A DNA stretch of 38,947 nt from an uncultured Lachnospiraceae bacterium (lineage in GTDB: Bacteria; Bacillota; Clostridia; Lachnospirales; Lachnospiraceae), in the NCBI GenBank assembly GCA_902779395.1, contig CACZBK010000028.1:1-38947 (forward strand), given 5' to 3'. The translations under genes and the position numbers were made by a program. This document shows positions 22,201 through 33,200 of the stretch, one piece after another. Position 1 is the first letter of the stretch; every line of letters begins with the position of its first letter. The notes under the pieces were generated by a model that worked only from the letters and a program-made list of their open reading frames with translations, was not told the DNA's origin and did no database searches.

Positions 22201-23153
22201 AAAGCATTGATGAAAAGATCGCAGATTCTGAGACCGAATGGCGCAGATACAGATATGATTATATCGGAGTCCGTGAAAGCGGAAAGGCTTTTTGTGCCGC
22301 TTTAAAAAGAAGCGCCGGAAAGAACTTAAGAAGAATATTCTGCACTGCATATGCAGGTGCTGTCAAAAAGACATTCAGGACTTCGTACGACAAAAACAGG
22401 ATAAATATCGTTGTCTCGCTTACAAGTACCGGAAGCAGGATCAGTAATATCATGCCGGCGCTGAATTCGCTTATATCCCAGAGCCGTAAGCCGGACCTGA
22501 TAATACTGTGGCTCGGAAAGGATGAGTCTTATCCCGCACAGATGATCAAAAAGATCAGAAAGAAGGGGATAACGATCAGATTCCGTGAGGATCTGGGCCC
22601 ACATACGAAATACTATCATGCATTCCGTGAATATAAAAATGATCTGATCATAACTGTTGATGATGACATCATATATCATAAAAAAATGGTAGAGGAATTG
22701 TACAGTACATATCTAAGGCATAAAGGCTGTGTGATCGCCAGGCGTGTGAACAGAATGAGGTTTGATCACAGCAGAAAACTCTTAAGGTATACAGACTGGA
22801 TCTGGGAGTACCGGGATGCAAAGGCTCCGGTTTACGATCTGCTAGCTACCGGTGTAGGGGGAATACTGTATCCGCCTAAGATCCTGAAGCTAAAGTGCTG
22901 GGAGAATAAAGATTTTTTGAACGTGTGCCCTTGGGCTGATGATATCTGGCTTAAATTCTGCGAGCTTTCCGCAGATATAAAGATAAAAGCCGTCCATAAC
23001 TCCGGATATGCTCTTGATGTTATAAATAAAGCATGTCAAAAGTCTTCTTTATCGGCAGAAAATGTAGATAAGGGAAAGAATGATGAACAGATCGATAGCT
23101 GTATAGGATATTTCGACATGGGAACAGATCTGTGCGAAAGAGTGCTGTCATGA
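22197..23153 (+). CDS. GT2-like glycosyltransferase (318 aa)
   Basis: ATG 22197 overlaps the previous stop. After about 65 residues of helical basic sequence it shows a GT-A fold: INIVVSLTSTGSRISNIMPA, LNSLISQSRKPDLIILWLG, GPHTKYYHAFREYKNDLIITVDDDI with an acidic DDD metal-binding motif, then an acceptor-side part GVGGILYPPKIL and CPWADDIWLKF. The ADD/W pair recalls transferases acting on surface glycans. Donor and linkage are unknown. The stop overlaps the next start. Confidence 0.75.
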   Translation: MKSIDEKIADSETEWRRYRYDYIGVRESGKAFCAALKRSAGKNLRRIFCTAYAGAVKKTFRTSYDKNRINIVVSLTSTGSRISNIMPALNSLISQSRKPDLIILWLGKDESYPAQMIKKIRKKGITIRFREDLGPHTKYYHAFREYKNDLIITVDDDIIYHKKMVEELYSTYLRHKGCVIARRVNRMRFDHSRKLLRYTDWIWEYRDAKAPVYDLLATGVGGILYPPKILKLKCWENKDFLNVCPWADDIWLKFCELSADIKIKAVHNSGYALDVINKACQKSSLSAENVDKGKNDEQIDSCIGYFDMGTDLCERVLS

Positions 23154-23929
23154 GTATACCCCGTATCATACATTATTGCTGGCTGAGCAATGATCCTGTT
23201 CCGAAAAAGATGAAACAGTATATCGCAGGCTGGAAAAAAATCCTTCCGGAGTATGAATTCGTTAAATGGGATCTAAACAGATTTGATAAGGATTCTTCAG
23301 CCTGGGTCAGCGAAGCGGTATATGCAAAAAAATATGCATTTGCATCAGATTATATAAGACTCTATGCTATATATCATTATGGCGGCATATATCTGGATAT
23401 GGATGTGGAGGTAATAAAGCCCTTCAATGATCTGCTTGATAAACCGTATATGCTGGCCTATGAAAGTCCTGATAATAAATTGATAGAGGCAGGCTGCTTC
23501 GGCGCCGAAAATAATGCCCCGTTCATTGAGGCCTGTCTGGCGCATTATAAGGACAGACATTTTATAAGAGCTGACGGGACCCTGGATACATGCCCGCTTT
23601 CAAAGATAATGAGCAGTATCATCAGAAAGAGGCCATCAAAGCTTGATATTTATCCCTGGGAATACTTTACTGCAAAATCTTTTAAAACAGGGATCGAAAC
23701 ACCCGGAGATAATACTTATGCGATCCATCATTTTGCGGGATCATGGAAGAGCAGAGAAGAACGCAGGATCATCAAAGCAGCCCGCAGGATAAGAAAAGCG
23801 CATCCCGTAGCCGGCAAATGTGCAGCGTTTTTATACGAGAAGACTTATAAAGCCGTATCAGTGCTAAAAAACGGCGGGATAAAAGAATTGTGTTACCGGA
23901 TCATGGAGTATTTCAGTGGACGTTCTTAA
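23150..23929 (+). CDS. GT32-type capsular polysaccharide glycosyltransferase (259 aa)
   Basis: It starts MSIPRIIHYCWLSNDPVPKK and carries WDLNRFDKDS, YAKKYAFASDYIRLYAIYHYGG and the DXD motif in IYLDMDVEVIKPF. These are the marks of the Gly_transf_sug (GT32) family, with the C-terminal AIHHFAGSW motif. Retaining transferase with UDP- or GDP-sugar donors. ATG 23150 overlaps the upstream stop (ATGA); the frame opens earlier at 23132 inside the neighbour. Confidence 0.9.
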   Translation: MSIPRIIHYCWLSNDPVPKKMKQYIAGWKKILPEYEFVKWDLNRFDKDSSAWVSEAVYAKKYAFASDYIRLYAIYHYGGIYLDMDVEVIKPFNDLLDKPYMLAYESPDNKLIEAGCFGAENNAPFIEACLAHYKDRHFIRADGTLDTCPLSKIMSSIIRKRPSKLDIYPWEYFTAKSFKTGIETPGDNTYAIHHFAGSWKSREERRIIKAARRIRKAHPVAGKCAAFLYEKTYKAVSVLKNGGIKELCYRIMEYFSGRS

Positions 23930-23964
23930 AAAGCCGGTATGCAAAGGAGCGTCAGGAAAAATAA

Positions 23965-25488
23965 ATGGAAAGCAGAACCCGTAATTCAAAACGCAATATA
24001 ATAGTAGGGATATTAAGTAACTGTCTTATCCCTGTTTTTGCATTTGTTATCAAATCTGCCACGGTAAGATGTTTCGGCAATGAATATAACGGACTGGTGG
24101 GTTTTTATTCTTCTGTTTTACAGATCCTCAATATTGCGGAACTGGGATTTTCGACTGCTATCATCGTCAACCTCTATAAACCGTTAAAAGAAAATGATGC
24201 TGCCGCGATATGCGGCATACTTGCATATTTCAGACGTATATACAGGATAATAGGCCTGGTGATACTTGCCGGCGGGCTCATCGTCAGCCCTTTCCTTAAG
24301 AAGCTTATCGGCGATACGGGGATGATCGGAGAGAATATATATTTCCTATACTTTATTTACCTGGCAGAGAAGGTATGCGGCTATCTGCTTTTTGCGTATA
24401 AAGAGGCTTTGTTTAATGCAGCCCAGCGCTTTGACATAACAAAGACCGTATACGTGATCTTATATTTTTTTAGAGGCTGTCTTCAGCTGTTGGCGCTGAT
24501 CGTCTTTAAGAACTTTTATCTCTTTGCTACAGTTTATCTGCTGGCGACGGTCTTTTATAACCTGGCACTTAACATACTTTCAAAAAAGAAGTTCGCACAG
24601 TATTATCCCGAAGGGAATATAGATGAAGCCACTAAAAAAGAGGTCATAAAACAGGTTGCGGGACTATCGGTATCCAATGTACTGGGTGTGAGTAGGGATT
24701 CGCTTAATTCGATCCTGGTCACTTCCTATCTGGGATTGTATGTGGGCGGACAGTATTCAAATTACTGTGCTGTCTATGATGCACTCATAGGCTTTTTCCT
24801 TGTGATCACTAAAGCTGTGCAGGCCAGCATCGGAAACAGCATCGTGTCCGAAACTGTTGAAAAGAATTATGCGGATCTTACTAAAATGGAGTTTTTGCAT
24901 AATCTTTTGATCACTGCATGTACAGCCTATATGATCGCGCTTTATCAGCCTTTTATGAAGCTCTGGATGGGGGAAAATCTTATGTTCCCGGATCCTGTCA
25001 TGATGCTCTTTGTTGTGTATTTTTATATCAGGGCGATGATCGAGGTAAGGAATGCTTATTTTTTTGCCTTGGGATACTGGTGGAAAGCAAAGTGGATATT
25101 TGTAGCCGAAACAGTGATCAATATTTCGCTGATGACATGTCTGGGAAAGCTCTGGGGAGTGGCCGGGATCATCATTGCGCCTGCACTTAGTCTTTTGCTG
25201 GTCAATTATATCGGATGTACGGAACTTATGTTTAAGGAGTATTTCAAAACAGGCAGAAAAGAGTTTTATATAAACCGGATCATATATACGCTCATAATGG
25301 TACTAACGTGCGGTATATCCTGGTATTGCTGCAAGCTTATTGCGTATGAAGGCATTAAGGGGCTTATTGTCAGGATAGCGGTATGCACTCTTGTATTGGT
25401 GCTGATAGTCCCGGCGGTGATGTTTGTGATAAAAAGAGAGCACATGAAAGAGTCGGTCGCCTTTGTCAGACAGATATTAAAGGCATGA
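23965..25488 (+). CDS. Wzx-type polysaccharide flippase (507 aa)
   Basis: About 12-14 hydrophobic segments over the whole length, with the MATE/MVF pattern of polysaccharide flippases: LSNCLIPVFAFVIKSATVRCFGNEYNGLVGFYSSVLQILNIAELGF, SVSNVLGVSRDSLNSILVTSYLG, and a C-terminal VAGIIIAPALSLLLVNYIG. It would move undecaprenyl-linked repeat units across the membrane for polymerisation by the Wzy-like protein. A weak AGGA site precedes ATG 23965. Length is normal. Confidence 0.88.
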   Translation: MESRTRNSKRNIIVGILSNCLIPVFAFVIKSATVRCFGNEYNGLVGFYSSVLQILNIAELGFSTAIIVNLYKPLKENDAAAICGILAYFRRIYRIIGLVILAGGLIVSPFLKKLIGDTGMIGENIYFLYFIYLAEKVCGYLLFAYKEALFNAAQRFDITKTVYVILYFFRGCLQLLALIVFKNFYLFATVYLLATVFYNLALNILSKKKFAQYYPEGNIDEATKKEVIKQVAGLSVSNVLGVSRDSLNSILVTSYLGLYVGGQYSNYCAVYDALIGFFLVITKAVQASIGNSIVSETVEKNYADLTKMEFLHNLLITACTAYMIALYQPFMKLWMGENLMFPDPVMMLFVVYFYIRAMIEVRNAYFFALGYWWKAKWIFVAETVINISLMTCLGKLWGVAGIIIAPALSLLLVNYIGCTELMFKEYFKTGRKEFYINRIIYTLIMVLTCGISWYCCKLIAYEGIKGLIVRIAVCTLVLVLIVPAVMFVIKREHMKESVAFVRQILKA

Positions 25489-25504
25489 GGTATTTGTTTT
25501 AGGA

Positions 25505-26635
25505 ATGAATAAAATATACAGCGGCCTGAAAAGGGATGTAAAAAAATACATACAGAGGATCATCGGAAAAGCTATAATGATTATCCGTTTTCCGTTTATG
25601 TTTATCATGCGCAGTAAATATCATGTATGGAGGATGGAGGATTACTATCACATGCGTGAAAAGATGGACAGACTTGAAGATATGCTGTCTCAGAAAGCGG
25701 ATGATAAAAAAGTAAAAAAACTGCGTTACGCCATCTTAAAAAGAATGCAGCTGACAGCAGCTCTTGTGCCTGCAGGGGATTGGAAGAAAGATAAACAAAA
25801 AGCAGTGATGAAGATCCGGGATGCGATCATTGGTGAGACTGAAAGCTTTGCAGATGAATTTGCAAAAGAGCTGTCCTATATCAGGAGCTGCGGGGAACTT
25901 AAAGTTTTTCCTTATGACATAAATGAAAAATATGATAAGCTGAAAAAACACATACGCATTTATGATGACGGAAAATTAAAATATGTAATGCATAAGGGAA
26001 AGAAACTCTATTTTCCTTATGATGATCCCGAAAGAGTGGAGATATGTTATATCCGGCTCCTTATGGAACAGGATGAAAGATCGCCGCATAAATATTTCAG
26101 TGATGCTGTATGCTTTACTGATGGCATATTTATTGATGTGGGTGCTGCGGAAGGGATCATCTCGCTGGAGTTGATCGATAAGGCGGATGAAGTATTCTTG
26201 ATAGAACGATCTCCCGAATGGATAAAAGCCTTAAAAAAGACCTTTCAGCCCTATGGCAGTAAGGTGCATATAGTGCCCTGCATGCTGGGAGATATTGATA
26301 AAGATGATATGATGACATTAAACAGGCTGCTTAAGAAGTATTCCGGCTGGAATATTTTTGTAAAGACGGATGTTGAAGGAATGGAGATGGAGGTATTAAG
26401 AGGTGCCGGGAAAGTGATGGAAAACAATCACTGTTCATTTTCCTGCGCAGCTTACCATACCGCCTCGATGGAAAGAAAAATGACTGCTTTTTTTGAGACG
26501 ATGGGTTATAAAACGGAAGCAGGCAGCGGCTATATGCTCTTTACTGACGGTGATATGACTTTTGAGCTGGGAAAGCATGAGAGGATGAAGTATCCATATT
26601 TCAGAAGAGGGATCGTAAGAGCTTATAAGGGATAG
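25505..26635 (+). CDS. FkbM-family methyltransferase (376 aa)
   Basis: The N-terminal 160 residues are helical and basic (MDRLEDMLSQKADDKKVKKL), a possible interaction region. The Rossmann methyltransferase follows: GIFIDVGAAEGIISLELI (SAM-binding motif I), VFLIERSPEWIKAL, VHIVPCMLGD and NIFVKTDVEGMEMEVLRGAG, the DVEG motif of FkbM enzymes. It probably O-methylates a sugar in the polysaccharide, which is inference from context. It starts 16 bp after the flippase gene. Confidence 0.85.
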   Translation: MNKIYSGLKRDVKKYIQRIIGKAIMIIRFPFMFIMRSKYHVWRMEDYYHMREKMDRLEDMLSQKADDKKVKKLRYAILKRMQLTAALVPAGDWKKDKQKAVMKIRDAIIGETESFADEFAKELSYIRSCGELKVFPYDINEKYDKLKKHIRIYDDGKLKYVMHKGKKLYFPYDDPERVEICYIRLLMEQDERSPHKYFSDAVCFTDGIFIDVGAAEGIISLELIDKADEVFLIERSPEWIKALKKTFQPYGSKVHIVPCMLGDIDKDDMMTLNRLLKKYSGWNIFVKTDVEGMEMEVLRGAGKVMENNHCSFSCAAYHTASMERKMTAFFETMGYKTEAGSGYMLFTDGDMTFELGKHERMKYPYFRRGIVRAYKG

Positions 26636-26639
26636 TGGT

Positions 26640-27515
26640 ATGATGGATAAAGTCGCTGTGATCATACTGAATTATAATTCGTATGAAGATACACTGAATC
26701 TGATAAACAGTATTGATGAATATGACCCGGGATCATGTGTCATAGTAGTTGATAACGCCTCCGGTGAAAAAGAAAGGCAAAAGCTGGAAGGCATCCGTGA
26801 GCGCTGCATACTCCTGCTCCTTGATGAAAATGGCGGTTATGCCGCAGGTAATAATGCTGGTATAAGGAAGGCCATTGAGCTTGGCTATGATGCATTCCTT
26901 CTGGCAAACAGTGATACATACCTTATGAGCAGACATGCAATAAATAAGTGCTATGCATTCATGAAGAAGAATGGTATAGGGATACTGGGGCCGCGGATGA
27001 TAAATGAGGCCGGAGAGGATACGTCCGGATATATATGTGTTGACAGATACGGCAGGACAAAACATAGATTTACGGATGATACAACGGCATGCAGCTGCCT
27101 GGGTGGGGCATTTATACTGATAGACAGGCAGGTTATAGATAAAATAGGTTTTATAAAGGAATTCTATTTTTTATACCGTGAGGAGACGGATTATTGTATC
27201 AGGGCATATAAAGCAGGCGTGAAGATAGTGTATTATCCTCGGGTGACGATCGTACATAAAGCTGCGGCTACTACGAAAAACATAGCGGTTTATTACTATC
27301 ACAGAAACATGTTTATTTTTTCGAGGGAGTTATATAAGACAGGGACCTTTCATCTTGCGGCACATTACTTTCCGAGATTTATCGTGTATTCTCTGCGCGT
27401 GATCAAAAGAAGCGGTTCCTGCAAAGAAATGAGAAAGAAGCTTAAGCAGCTCTGGCATGCTTATACAGACGGAGTAAGCGATGTACGCGGCAGGATCGAT
27501 CCTGAACGTTTATGA
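26640..27515 (+). CDS. GT2-family glycosyltransferase, rhamnosyltransferase-like (291 aa)
   Basis: VAVIILNYNSYEDTLNLINS at the N-terminus, VIVVDNASGEKERQKLEG, LDENGGYAAGNNAGIRKAIE and a DXD-like ANSDTYLM define a WbbL-type GT2 enzyme. ACSCLGGAFILIDRQVIDKIGF and the ETDYCIRAYKAG motif follow. Such enzymes often transfer rhamnose, but the donor is not shown by the sequence. Start ATG 26640 (or ATG 26643) lies 4 nt after the methyltransferase stop. Confidence 0.9.
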   Translation: MMDKVAVIILNYNSYEDTLNLINSIDEYDPGSCVIVVDNASGEKERQKLEGIRERCILLLLDENGGYAAGNNAGIRKAIELGYDAFLLANSDTYLMSRHAINKCYAFMKKNGIGILGPRMINEAGEDTSGYICVDRYGRTKHRFTDDTTACSCLGGAFILIDRQVIDKIGFIKEFYFLYREETDYCIRAYKAGVKIVYYPRVTIVHKAAATTKNIAVYYYHRNMFIFSRELYKTGTFHLAAHYFPRFIVYSLRVIKRSGSCKEMRKKLKQLWHAYTDGVSDVRGRIDPERL

Positions 27516-27539
27516 ATTGAAAGGACCTGAATCTTTAGT

Positions 27540-29141
27540 ATGGCAAAAAAGAAAAAGAATGTATCTTCCGAAACAGGAAGCATAGCAAAAACCATAATGA
27601 CATGGCTGGTAAAGGCCTATGTGTTTTTAATGCTGGCCGTTTATCCGCTGTATTTCCAGGATAAATACTACGACATGAGCGATGCCAAATGGTTATTCTA
27701 TAAGAATGTAAGCGCGTTTTTTATCCTGGCGTCCGTCATAGTATTGATCTGGTATACAGGATGCTTTATTGCGGGCAAGAAAACAAAAGAGTTTTTTAAG
27801 AATGCGTACAAAAATATTACGGTAACAGATTGGTTTGTCTTTGCATATCTGATAGTATGCTGCATCTCAACGCTCATTACTCCTTACAGGCTCTTTGTGA
27901 TATGGGGGTATGACGGCTGGTATATGGGATTTATAGCCCAGGTGAGTTTTGTGCTGGTGTATTTCCTTGTATCAAGATTCTGGAGATGGGATAAGTTTCA
28001 GCTGCTGATATTTCTGGCGGCGGCCTTTCTGGTGTTTTTCCTTGGGGTGATCATGAGATTCAGGATCGATCCCATGGGGATGTATGAGGGACTGAATGAG
28101 TACAATATCCAGCATTTTCTTTCAACATTAGGGCAGACCACCTGGTATTCCAGCTATATGTGTATTATCTGTCCGCTGGGGCTTATAGCATACTGGTGTG
28201 CCCAAAAGCTGTGGCAGCGGATAGCATTTGGTATATTCAGCGTAGTCAGCTTTATGACCTTTGTCACGCAGAATTCGGACAGCGCATATATGGCGATATT
28301 CGGAATATTCTTTATGCTGTTCTGGATATCTTTTGATTCTGATGATAAATTCCTGCGTTTACTGGAATGTGCGATCATGGCGCTGGGGGCGTTTAAATTT
28401 ATAGGGCTTATGCAGCTGGTATTTGCAGACAGGATGGTGGACCTGGACAGCCTTTCGATTTTTATGAGCCGGTCAAACTTAACGCTTATCATGCTCGTGA
28501 TAGTGGTTTTTATATATCTGTTGATGAAATTCTATGTTTTTAAAAAGACAGAATTTCATATAGTAAAGGTTAAAAAACTAAGATATGTGATGCTTATACT
28601 GCTTGCGGTAGGAATTATCGTCATAGCTGCGTATATCGGCTTAAATACAGCCGGGAAGCTGCCGGAGGGATTATCTTCAGACAGCAATTATCTTGTTTTT
28701 AATGATGCCTGGGGAAATAACCGCGGTGTTTCCTGGAGATGTACTGTGGACGGATATTTTAAGGCGGATCCCCTGCGCAAGCTCTTTGGCGTGGGACCGG
28801 ACAGTTTTGGAGAATATATCTATACTTATTATCAGGCTGATATGGACAGGGTATTCGGTAAGGAGATTGCCCAGATATGTGCCCATAATGAATGGCTTAA
28901 TATTCTTTTGAATTTAGGGATCTTAGGGCTTATAACATATCTTGGGACTTTTATCTCATCATTTAAGGACTGCATGAAAGGGGCAAAAAACAGCCCGTAT
29001 CTTTACGGAGTGGCTATAGCGATAGCAGCTTATATACTTCATAACTTTTTCTGCTATCAGCAGATAATCTGCACGCCGACCATCTTTATACTTATGGGCA
29101 TGGCGCAGGCCGTGATAAGATACGGGGATGCGGAAGAATGA
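27540..29141 (+). CDS. O-antigen ligase/polymerase family membrane protein, Wzy/WaaL-like (533 aa)
   Basis: About twelve hydrophobic segments with a large loop after the middle. The Wzy_C-type features are RGVSWRCTVDGYFKADPLRKLFGVGPDSF and the later AHNEWLNILLNLGILGLITYLG, an H-N-E/N-L pattern typical of this family. The N-terminal KWLFYKNVSAFFILASV is also usual. It is the most likely polymerase of the repeat unit, or a ligase to a surface acceptor. The operon continues from upstream with 24 bp between genes. Confidence 0.85.
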   Translation: MAKKKKNVSSETGSIAKTIMTWLVKAYVFLMLAVYPLYFQDKYYDMSDAKWLFYKNVSAFFILASVIVLIWYTGCFIAGKKTKEFFKNAYKNITVTDWFVFAYLIVCCISTLITPYRLFVIWGYDGWYMGFIAQVSFVLVYFLVSRFWRWDKFQLLIFLAAAFLVFFLGVIMRFRIDPMGMYEGLNEYNIQHFLSTLGQTTWYSSYMCIICPLGLIAYWCAQKLWQRIAFGIFSVVSFMTFVTQNSDSAYMAIFGIFFMLFWISFDSDDKFLRLLECAIMALGAFKFIGLMQLVFADRMVDLDSLSIFMSRSNLTLIMLVIVVFIYLLMKFYVFKKTEFHIVKVKKLRYVMLILLAVGIIVIAAYIGLNTAGKLPEGLSSDSNYLVFNDAWGNNRGVSWRCTVDGYFKADPLRKLFGVGPDSFGEYIYTYYQADMDRVFGKEIAQICAHNEWLNILLNLGILGLITYLGTFISSFKDCMKGAKNSPYLYGVAIAIAAYILHNFFCYQQIICTPTIFILMGMAQAVIRYGDAEE

Positions 29142-29221
29142 TCAACGTATAATAAGTGATAACTGTTATATTTAAGGCGTCATATTTGGAACTGCATAAA
29201 TTTTGGAAGGGGTAATGATAA

Positions 29222-30154
29222 ATGGCAGACAATATTGGGATTTCAGGAAGGATAGTCGGTGGATTATGCTGGAACAGGCTTACAAAGAAACGAATGAAGG
29301 ACCCGCAGGCTATTGAAAACTTTGGATATAAGGTCTATTCACAGAATGACGAGGATGGGATAATACAGGAGATCTTCAAAAGAATAGGCACGGAAACGAA
29401 AGAGTTTATTGAATTCGGTGTTCAGAACGGAATAGAGTGCAATACGCATTTCCTGCTTCATCATGGCTGGCATGGTTTATGGCTGGAGGGGAATGCGGAT
29501 TCCTGCAAACAGATCGGGAATAAGTTTAGGCCAGTGATAAAGAACGGGCGTCTTAAAGTAGTCAAAGCATTTATCACCCGTGAGAACATTGAAGAGCTTA
29601 TCGTCGGGAACAGGAATGCTCATGATAAAAGCAGCATGCCGGATCTTTTGAGCATCGATATAGACGGAAATGACTGGTATGTATGGAAGGCTATATGCTC
29701 AATAAAGCCCAGACTGGTCTGCATAGAGTATAATGGCAAATTCCCGCCGGATCTTAACTGGAAACAGGCTTATAACGCTAAGCATATCTGGGACAAAACG
29801 GATTGGCAGGGAGCATCCCTGAAAGCTATGGAGCAGCTGGGCAGGGAAAAGGGCTATGTTCTGGTCGGGACCAATCTTACAGGAGCAAATGCTTTCTTTG
29901 TAAGAAAAGACCTGGTTTCGAAGAAACTGTTTACCTGCGGGGATATGGCAGAGGAGCTGTATAATCCATACAGGAGTCATCTTAAGTTTGAAGCGCCCGG
30001 ACATGCAGCCCGTTACTGCCTTGTGGGACAGGAAGATAATAAGGGGATCCTGAATTACTTTGATAACACTAGAGAGTATAGAGCTGCCCACAAAAAAGAG
30101 AAGCTGGATATGATAAGAAAGATGATTAAAAAAAGAATGACGCGGGGCTGCTGA
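29222..30154 (+). CDS. FkbM-like/SAM-dependent methyltransferase-fold protein (310 aa)
   Basis: ATG 29222 with GGAAGGGG upstream. FGYKVYSQNDEDGIIQEIF, then FIEFGVQNGIECNTHFLL (motif I-like), HGLWLEGNADSCKQI, DLLSIDIDGNDWYVWKAI and LVCIEYNGKFPPDL make a Rossmann methyltransferase of the type found in glycan loci. Late GANAFFVRKDL is typical. The target sugar is unknown. It is separated from the polymerase gene by 80 bp without a clear terminator or promoter. It is the last gene before the giant surface protein. Confidence 0.7.
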   Translation: MADNIGISGRIVGGLCWNRLTKKRMKDPQAIENFGYKVYSQNDEDGIIQEIFKRIGTETKEFIEFGVQNGIECNTHFLLHHGWHGLWLEGNADSCKQIGNKFRPVIKNGRLKVVKAFITRENIEELIVGNRNAHDKSSMPDLLSIDIDGNDWYVWKAICSIKPRLVCIEYNGKFPPDLNWKQAYNAKHIWDKTDWQGASLKAMEQLGREKGYVLVGTNLTGANAFFVRKDLVSKKLFTCGDMAEELYNPYRSHLKFEAPGHAARYCLVGQEDNKGILNYFDNTREYRAAHKKEKLDMIRKMIKKRMTRGC

Positions 30155-30204
30155 TCAGTGCGTATAAAGTGCGATTAGAAATATAGCGGAATAATACAAT
30201 ATAT

Positions 30205-30212
30205 GGTATAAT
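30205..30212 (+). promoter_or_regulatory. Extended -10 promoter of the giant surface protein gene
   Basis: TATAAT (30207-30212) with upstream ATGG in the extended -10 position, but only TAGCGG at the -35 position (17 bp). This gives a leader of about 70 nt with a TTTTTTTAAGT run. The gene therefore probably has its own promoter. Confidence 0.55.
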
Positions 30213-30289
30213 ACCGTCGGTTCTTTGGGGGAATCATCAATTTTTTTAAGTATATTTAAAGTGCAGAGATGCACGGAAAGGATAATTCT

Positions 30290-33200
30290 ATGTTTAAAAA
30301 AGGTATGATCAGGTTCAGGAGGAAAATGGCAGCTGTCCTGGCGGCAGCTATGCTCTTTTCAAGCTACCCGCTCCCGGCCTATGCGGCAGGAGACCCGGAG
30401 GGGGATTTAGAGTACACTGTCGTGGAAGAAGGGCAGGATGATGGACTTGTCTCCGGGGATGAAGCGGATGCAGTTTCTGAAGATGAAGCTGTAAGCGTGT
30501 CAGGCGGGGATGCAGATGCGGCTTCGGAGAATGAAACTGAAGCAGCGGAAGAGGATGTGGCATCAGAAAATGAAACGGCATCCGGATCAAAAAAGGATGA
30601 TACGTTTGTTGAATCTGAAATCCCGACTGTGGTGACTGATAATTTTGAGCTTGTTGGCAATGCTCAGGATGGTAGCGGTCTGGAAGCTACGGAGCTGTAT
30701 TTTAGTGATTTTTCATCAACCACAGATGATAGAATTGTTCCCCCAGAATATGTTTTGTTTCAACCCGGTGGAGATTTTGATGGTAAAGACAGTTACTTTT
30801 TTAATGGAGTGTGGAACGGTTATTATTTAGATTGTTCAAGTGAAGTTGTTTTTAATGGGTTTACCATATATGATGATTATCCTGTATATCGTGGCGCTGA
30901 CAGTGCAAACAAAATAATAGTCAAAAAAAACATTTCTGAAACTATCAACATTTCATCAGCAAGTAAAAATGAAGTGACTGCATATGCCCAGTTTAGAGAC
31001 GAAGGTACGCGTTTTGAGCATACCGGTATCAAATTTAATACTGTAGAGGATTCTGAAGTGGCTGTGGTTGCAAAAGGCGGCAGCGGCAGCAAGGTGTATC
31101 TGAAAGTTGAGGATCCGGATACGCAGAAAGCAGTTACGCTGAGTGAGAATATCCCTACTGCAGGAACGGATAAAAAAAGTTCAGTGGTTCTTTTTAAAGC
31201 TGCTGCGAATAAGACATGTTACATCAGCGCCGACCCCGGCGTCTGCCTTTATTTTGTTAAGGTCATGCCCAGGTCGACCAATAAGAGCTGGGATTTCACA
31301 AAAAGTGGTATCTTCGGCAGTATTACGGATGGTAAGATAGAGGGTACGACAGCCTATATCGACGGTATGATCGTGGATGCCAGGGAAGGCGGTCTATGGT
31401 ATGATTCTGAGGCACGGTTCAATACCGGAGCAAAACTGCACCTTCCGGTATATGACAATTCCGTGGTGCGTATAAGCTTAGAATATGATCCTAATTATTT
31501 TACGAAGATCAAGGTAAACGGTAAAAAAGCTGAAATAGTAGAAGAAGCGACATTTGAGTGCGTCGAGGGAAGCGAAAGAGCCGGATATATAACCATTGAA
31601 TCAGATGAAAATGTTAAAAATCATATAAATCGCTTTTTAAAGATCGAGATCATGGATGCTCATTCGGTGACGTTCAAGGCCTCAGGCGAAACTGTTGGGG
31701 AAGCTGTTTTTGGCGATCGCCTCTGGCTTGATGAGAGAGCTGTGGCTTTGGCGGTAGAAGCTGCTGTAGCTGCTGCTCCTGAGGGCAAGGTTTTTGCGGG
31801 CTGGTCAGAGACGGAAAACGGCGAAGCCTTTGATTTCAGTGCTGCCATTACGGAAAATAAGACGTTTCACGCGATATACGAAGATGCCTCCCGAGGAACG
31901 GGAGAATTGTATTTCAGTGATATCAATAATCTGACGGATGAAGGTAAATTGAAATACCGTTTTGCTTCTGTTAATGGATTTACCATATATGACAGATCTG
32001 ATAGTCAAAACTGCATCGGGATCGGGGATAGAGGCATTGCGAGCATCCCTGTTTCATCGGCGAGAGAGGAAACAGCCGCTACTGCTTTCGGCTATTTTGC
32101 GGATAACTTCGATAGCAAAAAAGCCTATATAACGTTTAAGCCTGAGTATGATTCGGATATCGTTATCGTTGCCCAAAAGGATCGGTATTATGGATACGGC
32201 TATATATATATGGAGACGGATGGGTATAAACAGGAAACGACTCCTGCGGTCAGCGATAAAGCTTCGGTGTTGGTATTTGAAGCAAAGGCCGGTAGCTTAT
32301 GCAAAATATGGGTTGATTACGGAGTTGATCTTTATTATATCAAGGTCGTTCCCAGATCTACTTCCTGGGACCTCACAACGGGAGAGCCTTTTGGGGATCT
32401 GGGCGATGAGATATCCGGCAAAACGGCCTATGCCAACGGAATGTATATCGATACCACGGCGGAAGGCGCAAGAATATCGAAGAACAGCAATACGGATAAT
32501 GGGATCCATCTTGGGAAGGGAAGCGTTATCTACGTTCAGAGTCCGGACGGAGCTAAATTGAAGCTGCTTTCACCTAACGGCCATGAGAATATCCTGGTAA
32601 ACGGCACAGCTCTGACGTCGGCTGAAGAATGTGTGACGGTCGCGGCCGGCGGATCGGACAGGCCCGGTTATTCTAGGATTTCGGTAAAGGCTGATGCGGA
32701 AGCCGGAGCCGATCTTAAGAAGCTTGAGTTCATAGATCCCATAAGCGCAAAAGTAACGTTCAAAGTCGTGAACGGCTCCTGGAATGAGGGAGAGGGCACG
32801 GAGGCTGCTGCCGATAAGAACGTTGCCCTGGAGGGATTTGAGGGTGATATCCTGAAGCTGTCGGCAGAGCAGATCCCCGCAGCGGGCAATAAGCCGGACA
32901 GGGCTTATAAGGCCGGAAGCTGGGATGTGACGCCGGATACAGCTACTTCTATTTCGGAGGATACGGTCTATACCTATACCTATGCAGCGCTGAGTGCAGC
33001 GGAAGCTGTGACCGCACCGAAGGCTAAAACGATCAGCTATAACGGTTCTGCACAGGAGCTGGTGGAGGCCGGCTCCATCGACAGCTATGTCGGCACGCTG
33101 AAGTACGCCGTGACTGCCGGAACAGTGACCACGGCGCCGGCAAGCGGCTGGACTGAGTCTGTGCCTGAGGCTAAGTATGCGGGCAGCTACAGCGTGTTCT

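Noticed and set aside
30348-30660. Minus-strand frames inside the start of the giant surface protein
   Set aside because: They are compositional shadows of the acidic linker and resemble no protein.
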